NCBI GenBank assembly: GCA_022495995.1
Contig: JAFEMH010004899.1
Location: forward strand, 123,042 to 187,041
Direction: 5' to 3'
DNA from: Adenophora triphylla var. japonica
Taxonomy: Eukaryota > Streptophyta > Magnoliopsida > Asterales > Campanulaceae
Length of the DNA stretch: 64,000 nucleotides
Below are positions 24,456 to 36,044 of the stretch, piece after piece. How positions within the stretch are numbered: the stretch's first letter is position 1; every line of letters begins with the position of its first letter. Below the pieces are notes generated by a model. The model was not told where the DNA came from, ran no database searches, and saw nothing but the letters and a program-made list of their open reading frames with translations. Both the position numbers and the translations under genes were made by a program.

Positions 24456-27400
24456 ATTTGAAATGATCCGCCCACCAAAAATTTGGCTCAAACGGAGGTC
24501 GTTTTCATGGTGAAAATGACCATTTACGAAATTTCTCGATTTCCCAAAGGGGGTAGTACACGCATTTTTTGGATCTCGGGCACTAGTAGCCAAATACCAT
24601 CCTTTTTTAATCCAATCCAATAGAACATTTGAAAGGATAAGCCCACCAAAAATTTTGGCTCAAACGGAGGTCGTTTTCATAGTGAAAATCACCATTTACG
24701 AAATTTTCCGATTCCCCGAAGGGGTAGCTCGCGCATTTTTGGGCTCCCGCGCACTAGTAGCCAAATACCCTCCTTTTTTCAACCAATCCAATATAACATT
24801 TGAAAGGATCCGGCCACAAAAAAATTGGCTCAAACGGAGGTCGTTTTCATGGTGAAAATCACCATTTACGAAATTTCCCGATTCGCCAAAAAGGGGTAGT
24901 TCACGCATTTTTAGGCTCCCGGGCACTCATAGCAAAATACCCTCCTTTCTTCAACAAATCCAATAGAACATTTGAAAGGATCTGCCCACCAATAATTTGG
25001 CTCAAACAGAGGTCGTTTTCATGGTGAAAATGACCATTTACGAAATTTCCCGATTCCCAATGGGGGTAGTTCACGCATTTTTGGGCTCCCGGGAACTAGT
25101 AGCCAAATACCCTCCTTTTTTCAACCAATCCAATAGAAAATTTGAAAGGATCCGCCCACCAAAAATTTTTCTCAAACGGAGGTAGTTTTCATGGTGAAAA
25201 TGACCATTTACGAAATTTTCCGATTCCCCAAAGGGGGTAGTACACGCATTTTTGGGCTCCCGGGCACTAGTAACCAAATACCCTCCTTTTTTCAACCAAT
25301 CCAATAGAACATTTGAAAGGATCCGCCCACCAAAAATTTGGCTCAAACGGAGGTCGTTTTCATGGTAAAAATCACCATTTACAAAATTTTCTGATTCCCT
25401 AAAGGGGGTAGCTCGCGCATTTTTAGGCTCCCGGTCACTAGTAGCCAAACACCCTCCTTTTTTCAACCAATCTAATATAACATTTGAAAGGATCCTCCCA
25501 CCAAAAATTTGGCTCAAACGGAGGTAGATTTCATGGTGAAAATCATCATTTACGAAATATCCCGATTCGCCAAAGGGGGTGGTAGTTCACGCATTTTTAG
25601 GCTCCCGGGAACTCATAGCAAAATACCCTCCTTTTTTCAACCAATCCATTAGAACATTTGAAAGGATCCGCCCACCAAAAATTTGGCTCAAACGGAGGTC
25701 GTTTTCATGGTGAAAATCACCATTTACGAAATTTCCCGATTCCCCAAAGGGGGTAGTACACGCATTTTTGGGCTCCCGGGCTCTAGTTGCCAAATACCCT
25801 CCTTTTTTCAACCAATCCAATAGAACATTTGAAAGGATCCGCCCACCAAAAATTTGGCTCAAACGGAGGTCGTTTTCATGGTGAAAATCACCATTTACGA
25901 AATTTCCCGATTCCCCAAAGGGGGTAGTTCACGCATTTTTAGGCTCCCGGACACTCGTAGCCAAATACCCTCCTTTTTTAAACCAATCCAATAGATCATT
26001 TGAAATGATCCGCCCACCAAAAATTTGGCTCAAACGGAGGTCATTTTCATGGTGAAATGACCATTTACGAAATTTCCCGATTCCCCAAAGGGGGTAGTAC
26101 ACGCATTTTTGGGCTGCCGGGCACTGGTAGCTAAATACCCTCCTTTTTTCAACCAATCCAATAAAACATTTGAAAGGATCCGCCCACCAAAAATTTGGCT
26201 CAAACGGAGTTCGTTTTCATGGTGAAAATAACCATTTACGAAATTTTTCGATTCCCCAAAGGGGGTAGCTCGCGCATTTTTGGGCTCCCGGGCACTAGTA
26301 GCCAAATACCCTCTTTTTTTCAACCAATCCAATATAATATTTGAAAGAATCCCCCCACAAAAAAATTGGCTCAAACGGAGGTCCTTTTCATGGTGAAAAT
26401 CACCATTTACGAAATTTCTCGATTCCCCAAAGGGGTAGTTCACGCATTTTTAGGCTCCCGGACACTCGTAGCCAAATACCCTCCTTTTTTCAACCAATCC
26501 AATAGAACATTTGAAATGATCCGCCCACCAAAAATTTGGCTCAAACGGAGGTCGTTTTCATGGTGAAAATGACCATTTACGAAATTTCCCGATTCCTTAA
26601 AGGGGGTAGTACACTCATTTTTGGGCTCCCGGGCTCTAGTAGCCAAATACCCTCCTTTTTTCAACCAATCCAATAGAACATTTGAAAGGATCCGCCCACC
26701 AAAAATTTGGCTCAAACGGAGGTCGTTTTCATGGTGAAAATCACCATTTACGAATTTTTTTGATTTCCTAAAAGGGGTAGCTCACGCATTTTTGGGCTCT
26801 CGGGCACTAATAGCCAAATACCCTCCTTTTTTCAACCAATCCAATATAACATTTGAAAGGATCCTCCCACCAAAAATTTGGCTCAAACGGAGGTCGTTTT
26901 CATGGTGAAAATCACCATTTACGAAATATCCCGATTCGCCAAAGGGGGTAGTTCACGCATTTTTAGGCTCCTGGGAACTCATAGCAAAATACCCTCCTTT
27001 TTTTAACCAATCCAATAGAACATTTGAAAGGATCTGCCCACCAAAAATTTGGCTCAAACGGCGGTCGTTTTCATGGTGAAAATCACCATTTACGAAATTT
27101 CCCGATTCCCAAAAGGGAGTAGTACACGCATTTTTGGGCTCCCGGGCACTCGTAGCCAAATACCCTCCTTTATTCAAAAAATTCAATAGAACATTTGAAA
27201 GGATCCGCCCACCAAAAATTTGGCTCAAACGGAGGTCGTTTTCATGGTGAAATTGACCATTTACGAGCTCCCGGGAACTAGTAGCCAAATTCCCTCCTTT
27301 TTCAACCAATACAATAGAACATTTGAAATGATCCGTCCACCAAAAATTTGGCTCAAACGGAGGTCGTTTTCATGGTGAAAATGACCATTTACGAAATTTC

Positions 27401-29752
27401 TCGATTTCCCAAAGGGGGTAGTACACGTATTTTTTGGCTATCGGGCACTAGTAGCCAAATACCATCCTTTTTTCATCCAATCCAATAGAACATTTGAAAG
27501 GATAAGCCCACCAAAAATTTTGGCTCAAACGGAGGTCGTTTTCATGGTGAAAATCACCATTTACGAAATTTTCCGATTCCCCGAAGGGGGTAGCTCGCGC
27601 ATTTTTGGGCTCCCGGGCACTAGTAGCCAAATACCCTCCTTTTTTCAACAAATCCAATAAAACATTTGAAAGGATCCGGCCACAAAAAAATTGGCTCAAA
27701 CGGAGGTCGTTTTCATGGTTAAAATCACCATTTACGAAATTTCCCGATTCGCCAAAAAGGGGGTAGTTCACGCATTTTTAGTCTCCCGGGCACTCATAGC
27801 AAAATACCCTCCTTTTTTCAACAAATCCAATAGAACATTTGAAAGGATCCGCCCACCAATAATTTGGCTCAAACGGAGGTCATTTTCATGGTGAAAATGA
27901 CCATTTACGAAATTTCCCGATTCCTAATGGGGGTAGTTCACGCATTTTTGGGCTCCCGGGAACTAGTAGCCAAATACCCTCCTTTTTTCAACCAATCCAA
28001 TAGAAAATTTGAAAGGATCCGCCTTGTCTCAAACGGAGGTCGTTTACATGGTGAAAATGACCATTTACGAAATTTCCCGATTCCCCAAAGGGGGTAGTAC
28101 ACGCATTTTTGGGCTCCCGGGCACTAGTAACCAAATACCCTCCTTTTTTCAACCAATCCAATAGAACATTTGAAAGGATCCGCCCACCAAAAATTTGGCT
28201 CAAACGGAGGTCGTTTTCAAGGTGAAAATCACCATTTACAAAATTTTCTGATTCCCTAAAGGGGGTAGCTCGCGCATTTTTGGGCTCCCGGTCACTAGTA
28301 GCCAAATACCCTCCTTTTTTCAACCAATCCAATATAACATTTGAAAGGATCCTCCCACCAAAAATTTGGCTCAAACGGAGGTAGATTTCATGGTGAAAAT
28401 CATCATTTACGAAATATCCCGATTCGCCAAAGGGGGTAGTTCACGCATTTTTAGGCTCCCGGGCATTCATAGCAAAATACCCTCCTTTTTTCAACCAATC
28501 CAATAGAACATTTGAAAGGATCTTCCCACCAAAAATTTGGCTCAAACGGAGGTCGTTTTCATGGTGAAAATGACCATTTACGAAATTTCTCGATTCCCCA
28601 AAGGGGGTAGTACACGCATTTTTGGGCTCCCGGGCACTAGTAGCCAAATACCCTCCTTTTTTCAACCAATCCAATAGAACATTTGAAAGGATCCACCCAC
28701 CAAAAATTTGGCTCAAACGGAGGTCGTTTTCATGGTGAAAATCACCATTTACGAAATTTCCCGATTCCCCAATGGGGGTAGTACACGCAGTTCTGGGCTC
28801 TCGGGCACTAGTAGCCAAATACCATCCCTTTTTCAACCAATCCAATAGAACATTTGAAATGATCCGTGCACCAAAAATTTGACTCAAACAGAGGTCGTTT
28901 TCATGGTGAAAATCACCATTTTCGAAATTTCCCGATTTCCCAAATTTGGGGGCACACGCATTTTCGGGCTCCCGGGAACTAGTAGCCAAATTCCCTCCTT
29001 TTTTCAACCAATCCAATAGAACATTTGAAATGATACGCCCACCAAAAATTTGGCTCAAACAGAGGTCGTTTTCATGGTGAAAATGACCATTTACGAAATT
29101 TCTCGATTCCACAAAGGGGGTAGTACACGCATTTTTGGGCTCTCGGGCACTAGTAGCCAAATACCATCCTTTTTTCATACAATCTAATAGAACATTTGAA
29201 AGGATAATCCCACCAAAAATTTGGCTCAAACGGAGGTCATTTTCATGGTGAAAATCACCATTTATGAAATTTCCCGATTCGCCAAAGGGGGTAGGTAGTA
29301 CACGCATTTTTAGGCTCCCGGGAACTCATAGCCAAATACCCTCCTTTTTTCAACCAATCCAATATACCATTTGAAAGGATCCTCCCACCAAAAATTTGGC
29401 TCAAACGGAGGTCGTTTTCATGGTGAAAATCACCATTTACGAAATTTCCCGATTACCAAAAGGGAGTAGTACACGCATTTTTGGGCTCCCTGGCACTCGT
29501 AGCCAAATACCCTCCTTTATTCAAAAAATACAATAGAACATTTGAAAGGATCCGCCCACCAAAAATTTGGCTCAAACGGAGGTCGTTTTCATGGTGAAAT
29601 TGACCATTTACGAGCTCCCGGGAACTAGTAGCCAAATTCCCTCCTTTTTCAACCAATCCAATATAACATTTGAAATGATCCGCCCACCAAAAATTTGGCT
29701 CAAACGGAGGTCGTTTTCATGGTGAAAATGACCATTTACGAAATTTCTCGAT
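24456..29752. repeat. Satellite array, block 2 (171-bp monomer, ~31 copies)
   Basis: Same orientation and monomer as block 1, resuming at the ATTTGAAATG phase directly after the Athila-like LTR. Variants are a mixture of block 1 types (CTCATAGCAAAATACC, TTTTTTGATT) and types common further right (CTCTCGGGCACTAGTAGCC with CATCCTTTTTTCATCC). Two monomers carry a 42-bp internal deletion (junctions at 27266/27267 and 29613/29614). A small deletion lies at about 28024. The block is cut by the CACTA insertion at 29753. Confidence 0.97.
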
Positions 29753-29765
29753 CACTACAAGAAAA
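29753..29765 (+). repeat. Left terminal inverted repeat of the CACTA element
   Basis: CACTACAAGAAAA, matching the right end as an exact inverse complement and preceded by the GAT duplication at 29750-29752. Confidence 0.97.
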
Positions 29766-30475
29766 CTGACAGATACCGACGGAAATTAGTGACAGAAATA
29801 AATCCGTCACTAATGCCGACGGATTAGCGACGAAATAGCAACGGCCTGGGGTGAAAAACAAAAAACGAAATTAGGACGAGATTACTGACGGATTTAGTGA
29901 CGGATATGCCGACGGATTCCATTTCGTCTCTAATCCGTCACCATTTTGGCGCAAAAAATTTGCGCACTTTTTTACCGACGAATTTGTGACGGAATGGCGA
30001 CGGATATTTTTACTGACGGATTTGAGTCGTTGCTAAATTATTTAAAATAAATATTAAATTTATATTTTAGGTTAGCGAGGGATTAGTGACGGATTTAATT
30101 ATCGACGGATTAAAATCCGTCGGTAAATTAATTACATATTATTACTGACGGATTTGAGTCGTTGCTAAATTATTTAAAATAATCATTAAGTTTATATTTT
30201 AGGTTAGCGACGGATTAGTGACGGAATTAATTACCGACTGATTAAAATCCGTCAGTAAATTATTTAAAATAATTATTAAATTTATATTTTAGGTTAGCGA
30301 AGGATTAGTGACGAATTTGATTACCGACGGATTAAAATCCGTTGGTAAATCAATTACATATTATTACCGACGAATTTGAGACATTGCTAAATTATTTAAA
30401 ATAATTGTTAAATTTATATTTTAGGTTAGCGACGGATTTGTGACGGATTTGATTACCGACGGATTAAAATCCGTC
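29766..30475. repeat. Left subterminal repeat array of the CACTA element
   Basis: Many copies of GACGGATT and its complement in both orientations. From 30011 a unit of about 132 bp is repeated about four times, one copy shortened (starts near 30011, 30143 and 30364). Each unit contains an inverted pair whose best form is CCGACGGATT, two A bases, AATCCGTCGG (for example at 30457-30478). In En/Spm such subterminal words bind the element's TNPA-type protein; that role is inferred here. Confidence 0.85.
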
Positions 30476-30483
30476 GGTAAATC

Positions 30484-30743
30484 CAGGTCCGGCCTTGATG
30501 CAAGACATGTGAGGCTTCAGCCTAGGGCCACCAAAAATACTAGTATAATTAGGGCCACAAAATATAACAAAACAGTACTTCTCCTAGTGGTTAAAAGCCT
30601 CCTCAAAGTTGCCAAGCCACTAGGGATCAAAGCATGGCATTGTCACTTTTGATATTTTTACCCAATTATTTTTATTTGGGCTTTGTAATGAAGGACTACT
30701 AAAAACTTGGCCTAGGGCCTCATTTGCAACAGGGCCGGCCCTG
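30484..30743. mobile_element. Small non-autonomous hAT element (260 bp) nested in the CACTA element
   Basis: The ends are CAGGTCCGGCCTTG (30484) and CAGGGCCGGCCCTG (to 30743), imperfect inverted repeats extending about 20 bp and of the GGCCGG type common in plant hAT elements. An exact 8-bp target duplication GGTAAATC flanks it (30476-30483 and 30744-30751), the hAT signature. Removing it restores the CACTA subterminal repeat (ccgtcGGTAAATCaattacatatt), so it landed after the CACTA repeat unit had formed. There is no coding capacity; a 70-codon frame crossing its left edge is not a gene. Confidence 0.93.
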
Positions 30744-30764
30744 GGTAAATCAATTACATATTGT

Positions 30765-31332
30765 TACCACCACCTCCACTACTACCACTATCACTACCAC
30801 CACTACTACCACTACCACTACCACTACCACCACTACCACTACTACTACTACTACCACCCCTACTATTGCTCCTACCACTACTACTATCACTATTACTACC
30901 ACTACTACCATCACTACCATCACCCCCACCACCACTACTACTACTACCAGTATCAGTACCACTACCACTACCACCACTACTACTACTAGTACCACTACCA
31001 CTACCACCACTACTACTACTACTACTACCACTACCACCATTACTACCATCACTACCACCATGCACCACCACCACTACTACTACCACCACTACTACCACTA
31101 TTACCACCACCACAACTACCACTACCACCACTACTACTACCACCACTACTACCATTACCACCACTACTACCACTACCATTACTACCACCACGTACCTACA
31201 CCACCACCACTACCGCCACCAACACCACCACTACCACTATCACCACTACTACTACCACCACTATTACCACTACTACCACTCCTACCACTACCACTACTAC
31301 CACTACTACCATCACCACCACCATTACTACCA
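30765..31332 (+). repeat. Imperfect (ACC/ACT)n trinucleotide microsatellite, ~570 bp
   Basis: Almost pure runs of ACC and ACT triplets with few interruptions. The strand asymmetry gives long artificial frames (poly-Thr, poly-Leu/Pro or poly-His on plus; poly-Val or Ser/Gly on minus), none of which is a gene. It sits between the left subterminal repeats and the first internal duplication of the CACTA element. Confidence 0.95.
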
Positions 31333-31486
31333 CGCGTGTGTGAGTATTATTTATAATAGTGTGTTTATCCGATTATAAAGTGATGTGTGATATATGTTAT
31401 TTAGTTATATTATCATGTTATTCAATTATTCGGTTGTCATGCTATGTTATTTCATTCTAACATGCCATGTAGATACATTATAGTAG
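31333..31486 (+). repeat. Internal direct duplication A, copy 1 (154 bp)
   Basis: Matches 31878-32031 base for base except two substitutions that I can see (ttcatt/tgcatt and gatac/gatgc). Offset 545 bp. Starts with CGCGTGTGTGAG immediately after the microsatellite. Confidence 0.92.
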
Positions 31487-31753
31487 CTTACAGAGTTTTC
31501 GATATATCGATATGATTGTAGTAGAGTTGTGAACTCTATGCTATTGTATATACATGTTACGTATGGTTTTATATCCATAGAGTTTGCTACACCAAGAATT
31601 CCTTCTGAACTGTAAGAATTCCTTCTGAACTATCAAGCTTGATAGATCGATGCTTCAGCAGAAAATTGTGATGAGAACAGAGTTTGACTGATACCATTTT
31701 GGGGTTGGTTTTCATGAGTTTGACTGAAATCTTCACTTGGCCTGTAGTACTTG

Positions 31754-31849
31754 TCAGGGGAATATAGGCTCAGATTGCTCAAATGGTTCAGTGCAGAATA
31801 ATGCAACAGAAATTAGGCTCAGATTGCTCACTTGGCTAGTGTAAATGCA
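31754..31849 (+). repeat. Internal direct duplication B, copy 1 (~96 bp)
   Basis: Matches 33041-33137 with one inserted G and very few substitutions. Contains the word 'aggctcagattgct' twice. Offset about 1287 bp. Confidence 0.9.
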
Positions 31850-31877
31850 ATTGTTTTTTTCTCTGTTCAATCTGTTG

Positions 31878-32031
31878 CGCGTGTGTGAGTATTATTTATA
31901 ATAGTGTGTTTATCCGATTATAAAGTGATGTGTGATATATGTTATTTAGTTATATTATCATGTTATTCAATTATTCGGTTGTCATGCTATGTTATTGCAT
32001 TCTAACATGCCATGTAGATGCATTATAGTAG
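31878..32031 (+). repeat. Internal direct duplication A, copy 2 (154 bp)
   Basis: Second copy of the segment at 31333-31486. High identity points to a recent segmental duplication within the element. Confidence 0.92.
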
Positions 32032-33040
32032 GCTAATTTTGTGAAGGCATATAACAAGTTAAAATGGTGCATATTGGAATATGCGATGGTTTAGTACAAT
32101 TTCGAACAGACATGACAAAGTTGGGTTTCAGGGGCGTTTTTTGTTTCCTCCTTGTTGGTTATTGCTATAAACGAGGCAGAAAATTGAGGCTTCAGGACAT
32201 AGATAGGTTGGTTCTCCATTTTTAGTGTTGTGGTACTCTTCGCAAGTAGATTGGTCATGAGAGGCGAGAAGTGGGTCTGGTCGAGGGTTGTTTGGTCAGA
32301 TTTCCACCTCCGTTTTCCCATTACATTGATCATTTTCTCAGCGAGTGGTATAGGAACCAAGGAATTAAAATCTGTTTACTTCTTTCCTAATTCTTAGACA
32401 TCCTTTGTGTTGAAGATTATTTGTCAAAATGTGTGTTGACTGGTATCAATGTAGAGGATGTGTGTATATTTCTCTGATGAGTTGCGCCATCAATACTTGG
32501 CCTTTTAGCTATCCTGGGGTTCCTAGGGGGTAGGGTGGACCCGTTGTGGTAACTGGTAAGGCTTTGGGACTGGTGGTGGAGAAGGTGTCCAGGTGTGTTG
32601 GAGGGTTGACTTTCTTTCAGTGAGTATTCTCAGCATTCCCATTAACTCCCCCTCCCCCTATTCCTATTCTACTTTATGACCCCGCTGGTCATTTGGCATG
32701 GGCCTTGAACCTTGAGTGCTTCAGCTAATTCTAGCACGACCCTCTCATTCGAGCTTTAATGGAAGAGGGTGGTTGTGTTCATTTTATCCATTCGGGCATC
32801 ATTTTCTGAGGCTCTTATGTGGGTGCCATTAAGACTTGCAAATTTTATTGGTACTTCCTCTTCTAAAAATGTGCTATTGCTTTATTTTGTTACCATCATT
32901 CCACTGCTTCCTTTCTCACTATTTTGAGCTTGTAGGTGACCCTTTTGTTAATAACTGTTAAATCATGAATTTGACTCGTAATTTTCTAAATAAAATGATT
33001 AAATAAGCTAGAAGGGAGAAAGACTATCCGTAGTGTATGA

Positions 33041-33137
33041 TCAGGGGAATATAGGCTCAGATTGCTCAAATGGTTCAGTGCAGAATAATGCAACAGGAAA
33101 TTAGGCTCAGATTGCTTACTTGGCTAGTGTAAAGGCA
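33041..33137 (+). repeat. Internal direct duplication B, copy 2 (~97 bp)
   Basis: Second copy of 31754-31849, ending about 110 bp before the first predicted coding exon of the Transposase_24 gene. Gene-adjacent sequence was therefore copied upstream, or the reverse. Confidence 0.9.
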
Positions 33138-34172
33138 GGCAAATCATTATGTTTTTGCATGACAGATAAAATGTCTAAAACATGTACTCCATCAGATAAA
33201 TGCTATTATTTTTTCTTTTCATTTATTTTATTTTACATATGTAGATGCCTAGAGGCAAGGGTATACGAGGTATGCATCGTAGCCAAGGGAGAGAGGTTAC
33301 TTCTTCCTCGTCAGCACTACAGACACCACGATACGAGCCTCCCGACACGCCACCTAATGATGTCGAGGCTGAGCAGGATTCTCCTACCGACACTCCTAAC
33401 CCATCACAGGGGACACCTGGTCTCTCTTCAGGTGCTTCTGCCACACCTATGATACATGACACTCTTCCTGTTGCTACTGTAGTTTTTAAGGTGTAATATA
33501 TTTTTATTTTATGCATCATTCTCTCTCTTTCTTTGTGTGTGTCTGGTCTGTGCACATGCTTTTTTATGTGGATATTGACATCTTGTCTTTATACTCGTTG
33601 ATATTGCATCTTTTATAAGAATGTTCTTATTAGCCTGACATTTTTATAGGTTGATGCCCGATCGAATTGCACGACGTATTACTAAGATCTTTCAGAAGGC
33701 CATAAGCTCAAAGGGATTCAACTGGAAAAGTGTTCCAACCGAAACCAAAGAGAGCTATTTCACTGAACTTAAGGTACATTCATTACTTTATTGAACCAAC
33801 TATTTGTTTGTATACATTTATTTTCTAATATATAACCTATTTGTTTCCAGAAAGAATTTCGATGGCCCGAGGAAGAAGAGACTATTATTAAGAAAGCTTT
33901 TATGAAGCAGGCTGCCAAACTTTATGCTAGTATGGTGAGCTCATGGAAGACTAAATGGAAGGATTCAAAGACTAAACCGGAATGTGTATCTGAGGCAGAT
34001 TGGCCTAAGTGGTTGGAATATTGGAATAAACCGAAAGTCGCTGAAAAAGCAAAAAAAAAATTCAAAAAATCGGAAGAAGGAGATAAATAATAGCTGCTCT
34101 AAGCATGTTGGAGGCTCTAAACCTGCCGTATCCTACTTCATGGAGCTGGTACGTACATTATATCTAATTACA

Positions 34173-34205
34173 TACTCCCTCCGTCCCACCCAAAATGACT
34201 CATTT
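34173..34205 (+). mobile_element. Stowaway-like MITE remnant (one end only)
   Basis: TA followed by CTCCCTCCGTCCC and then 'caaaatgactcattt', which matches the terminal sequence of plant Stowaway (Tc1/mariner) MITEs. I do not find the inverted partner end (GGGACGGAGGGAG) nearby, so this is a truncated copy or a chance match over the terminal 13 bp. Confidence 0.45.
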
Positions 34206-35195
34206 AATATCGAGATGATGACAAATATGCATGTTTGCCACTAGACTGATGAGTAGCATACTACAGTGAGTTTGCTTCTATGGTAATTTATAAACTCGGA
34301 CCTAACAATGTGTATCAATAGATGCACAGCAATGCACTGGCTGAGTAAATGATCTCATGTGCAACTCTTCTTGGTTAAAGAATGAACATGATGCACTAAA
34401 CGAATATATTTTGCACATGTTAACATGAGCAATATGGCTATTATCTTGAAGATGGTCTAAGATGATTTTGATAATGATTATTAGTGTTCTTCCACAATTT
34501 AATGCTTAGGTACTATATCCATCAGAAATGCTTTAACAATTTGGTGTCATTCACAGAACTTTAGTGTTCTTCCACAATTTAAAACAGGATGTCCATTAGA
34601 TAGCCAACTTATTGTAGCCTATGCTTGATATGTACCTTTTCCTTTGTTTAGAAACTTGAGCAATATAGATTCACTGAAATACCCTTCATAAAAATGATGC
34701 AATTCATTCTGCCTCTATCAAACAATGACCTATGCATCAGTTTTTATCTCAATTTGAATGTTTTCATACAGTACATTCTTTCTCTGTCAAGCTAAGGCAT
34801 TGGTACTGATCAATCATTTCATTTTTTTTCCTACTAGACTCTTTGTTGTTGTAGACGACATATTCTGCTAGTTAGTTATCTCTTTAGTGTATTTTACTGC
34901 CCATATACCTGCAGTTTACCAATATAGCTTCTTTATGAACTCACAGAGGATTTCTTTTAAGCAAGCACCCTTCATGGTTCTTACGTCGTCGTCAACAAAG
35001 ATTGAGGTCTGGTCTGTCTTAGTTAGAGTCTGTTAACTTCAATTTGACAGCAACAATAATTAATTATTGAGTCAAGTACTCTCTTTTGACAGCAACAATA
35101 ATTAATTACTTAGTATGAGCTCAAAATGATACAATACCTGTTAACTTAAATTTTGTTTATTTTATTTGGTGGGGTTGTAAACTTCTGATTTGTTT

Positions 35196-35286
35196 CATCT
35201 TTAGAAACATAGTTGCCTTAAGCTTAAAAGATGTATTGCATCATCTTTAGAAACATAGTTCCCTTTCAGCTTAAAAGATGTATTGA
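35196..35286 (+). repeat. Two-copy tandem duplication in the intron (46-bp period)
   Basis: 'catctttagaaacatagtt' followed by 'cttaaaagatgtattg' appears from 35196 and again from 35242. It lies just upstream of the acceptor of exon 4. Confidence 0.85.
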
Positions 35287-36044
35287 CTTCTTTTCTATCT
35301 CCATAATATTCTTGTTTGTAATGCAGCAAAAAAGAAAGGAAGGTGGCAAGCCTACTTTATTTGAGCTTCAGAAACAAATGCATATGCGTAAAGATGGCAC
35401 ATACTCGGATGACCATTCTAAGAATATTTGTGTAAGTATATTATAAGTGTATTAATTTGTTTATTTTTTGTGATTATTGCTTATAATAAGATATATTATA
35501 TTCTGAAGATGGAGTATGGACGCCTAATTAATGAGGCAACAGTTGAAAAAGATAGAGATTTAACTACCGAAGAAAAAGATGAAGTTTATTTGAAGCTTGT
35601 AGGGGGTGTTAAAAAGCAACGTGTTTTGGTATTGGTTCTATGAGCTCCTCCTATGCTAGCGACAGTCGGAGTACAGCCTCTTTTATACCAGGAACGGTTG
35701 TCGAGCAAGTTGTGAATGAGACAGAAATGATGAATGTGAAAAATGAGTTGATGGAAGAGAAAGAAAAAAGGAAGCAATTGGAGCAAAAATTAGAAGATGA
35801 GAAGAAACTTACGGAGGAAAAGCTAGCGAAAATGCAAAATGATTTTCAGCAAAAACTAAATCAAGTGCTAGAGCGTGTCAATAGCACAACTCGGGATCGC
35901 ACTCTTTAGTCTTTTAGTTGTTTTTAGTTATTGATACTTCAAAACATTTAGTATTATGTTTTATGTTGAACGAATGTTATAACATGATTGGCTAGTATGT
36001 TTAATTTGAAATATTAAATATTTTTGGTTGTTTTATATCATTTT

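Larger units (their letters stand above)
31333..33244. other. Non-coding interior of the CACTA element
   Basis: No supported gene. It holds two duplicated segments (described separately), a tandem pair of 'agaattccttctgaact' near 31596-31632, and AT-rich filler. An 89-codon minus frame at 32091-32360 shows no recognisable motif. The right end lies 5' of the Transposase_24 exons and may contain that gene's promoter or untranslated exons, but nothing specific is visible. Confidence 0.6.
34149..35326 (+). other. Large intron (1178 bp) of the Transposase_24 gene
   Basis: Begins GTACGT after the codon for Leu in 'YFMEL' and ends ...AATGCAG before the 'QKRKEGGKP' exon. It contains a Stowaway-like MITE end (34173), a repeated 'ttagtgttcttccacaattta' (about 34484 and 34561), a repeated 'ttgacagcaacaataatta' (about 35045 and 35087) and a ~46-bp tandem duplication at 35196-35286. 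No gene. Confidence 0.7.
33245..35909 (+). pseudogene. Transposase_24 (Ptta/En/Spm family) gene, five exons, two frameshifts
   Basis: Predicted exons: 33245-33492 (starts ATG, MPRGKGIRG, Ser/Thr/Pro-rich), 33650-33773, 33851-34148, 35327-35431 and 35509-35909, with GT...AG introns and compatible phases. Exons 2-5 carry the order expected for plant Transposase_24: a 'W-K-SVPTETKESYFTELK' segment, 'KEFRWP', 'ADWPKWLEYWN', 'SKHVGGSK', 'MRKDGTYSDDHSK', 'EVYLKLVGG', then a Glu/Lys-rich coiled-coil tail ending at a TAG. Two breaks: exon 3 is one base too long within the A10 run at 34051-34060, and exon 5 is one base short at the T4 run at 35624-35627. Otherwise the frame is open for about 390 codons. 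Homopolymer sequencing error is a real alternative to decay. The family is the accessory, DNA-binding-type protein of CACTA elements; the catalytic partner is absent. Confidence 0.85.

Noticed and set aside
30724..31378. Poly-Thr, poly-Leu, poly-Val and Ser/Gly-rich frames
   Set aside because: All are direct translations of the ACC/ACT microsatellite.
32091..32360. 89-codon minus frame in the CACTA interior
   Set aside because: No recognisable motif, no splice or start support, and AT-rich non-coding surroundings.
33223..33555. 110-codon minus frame opposite exon 1 of the Transposase_24 gene
   Set aside because: Antisense shadow of the Ser/Thr/Pro-rich first exon; the plus-strand exon chain explains the region.
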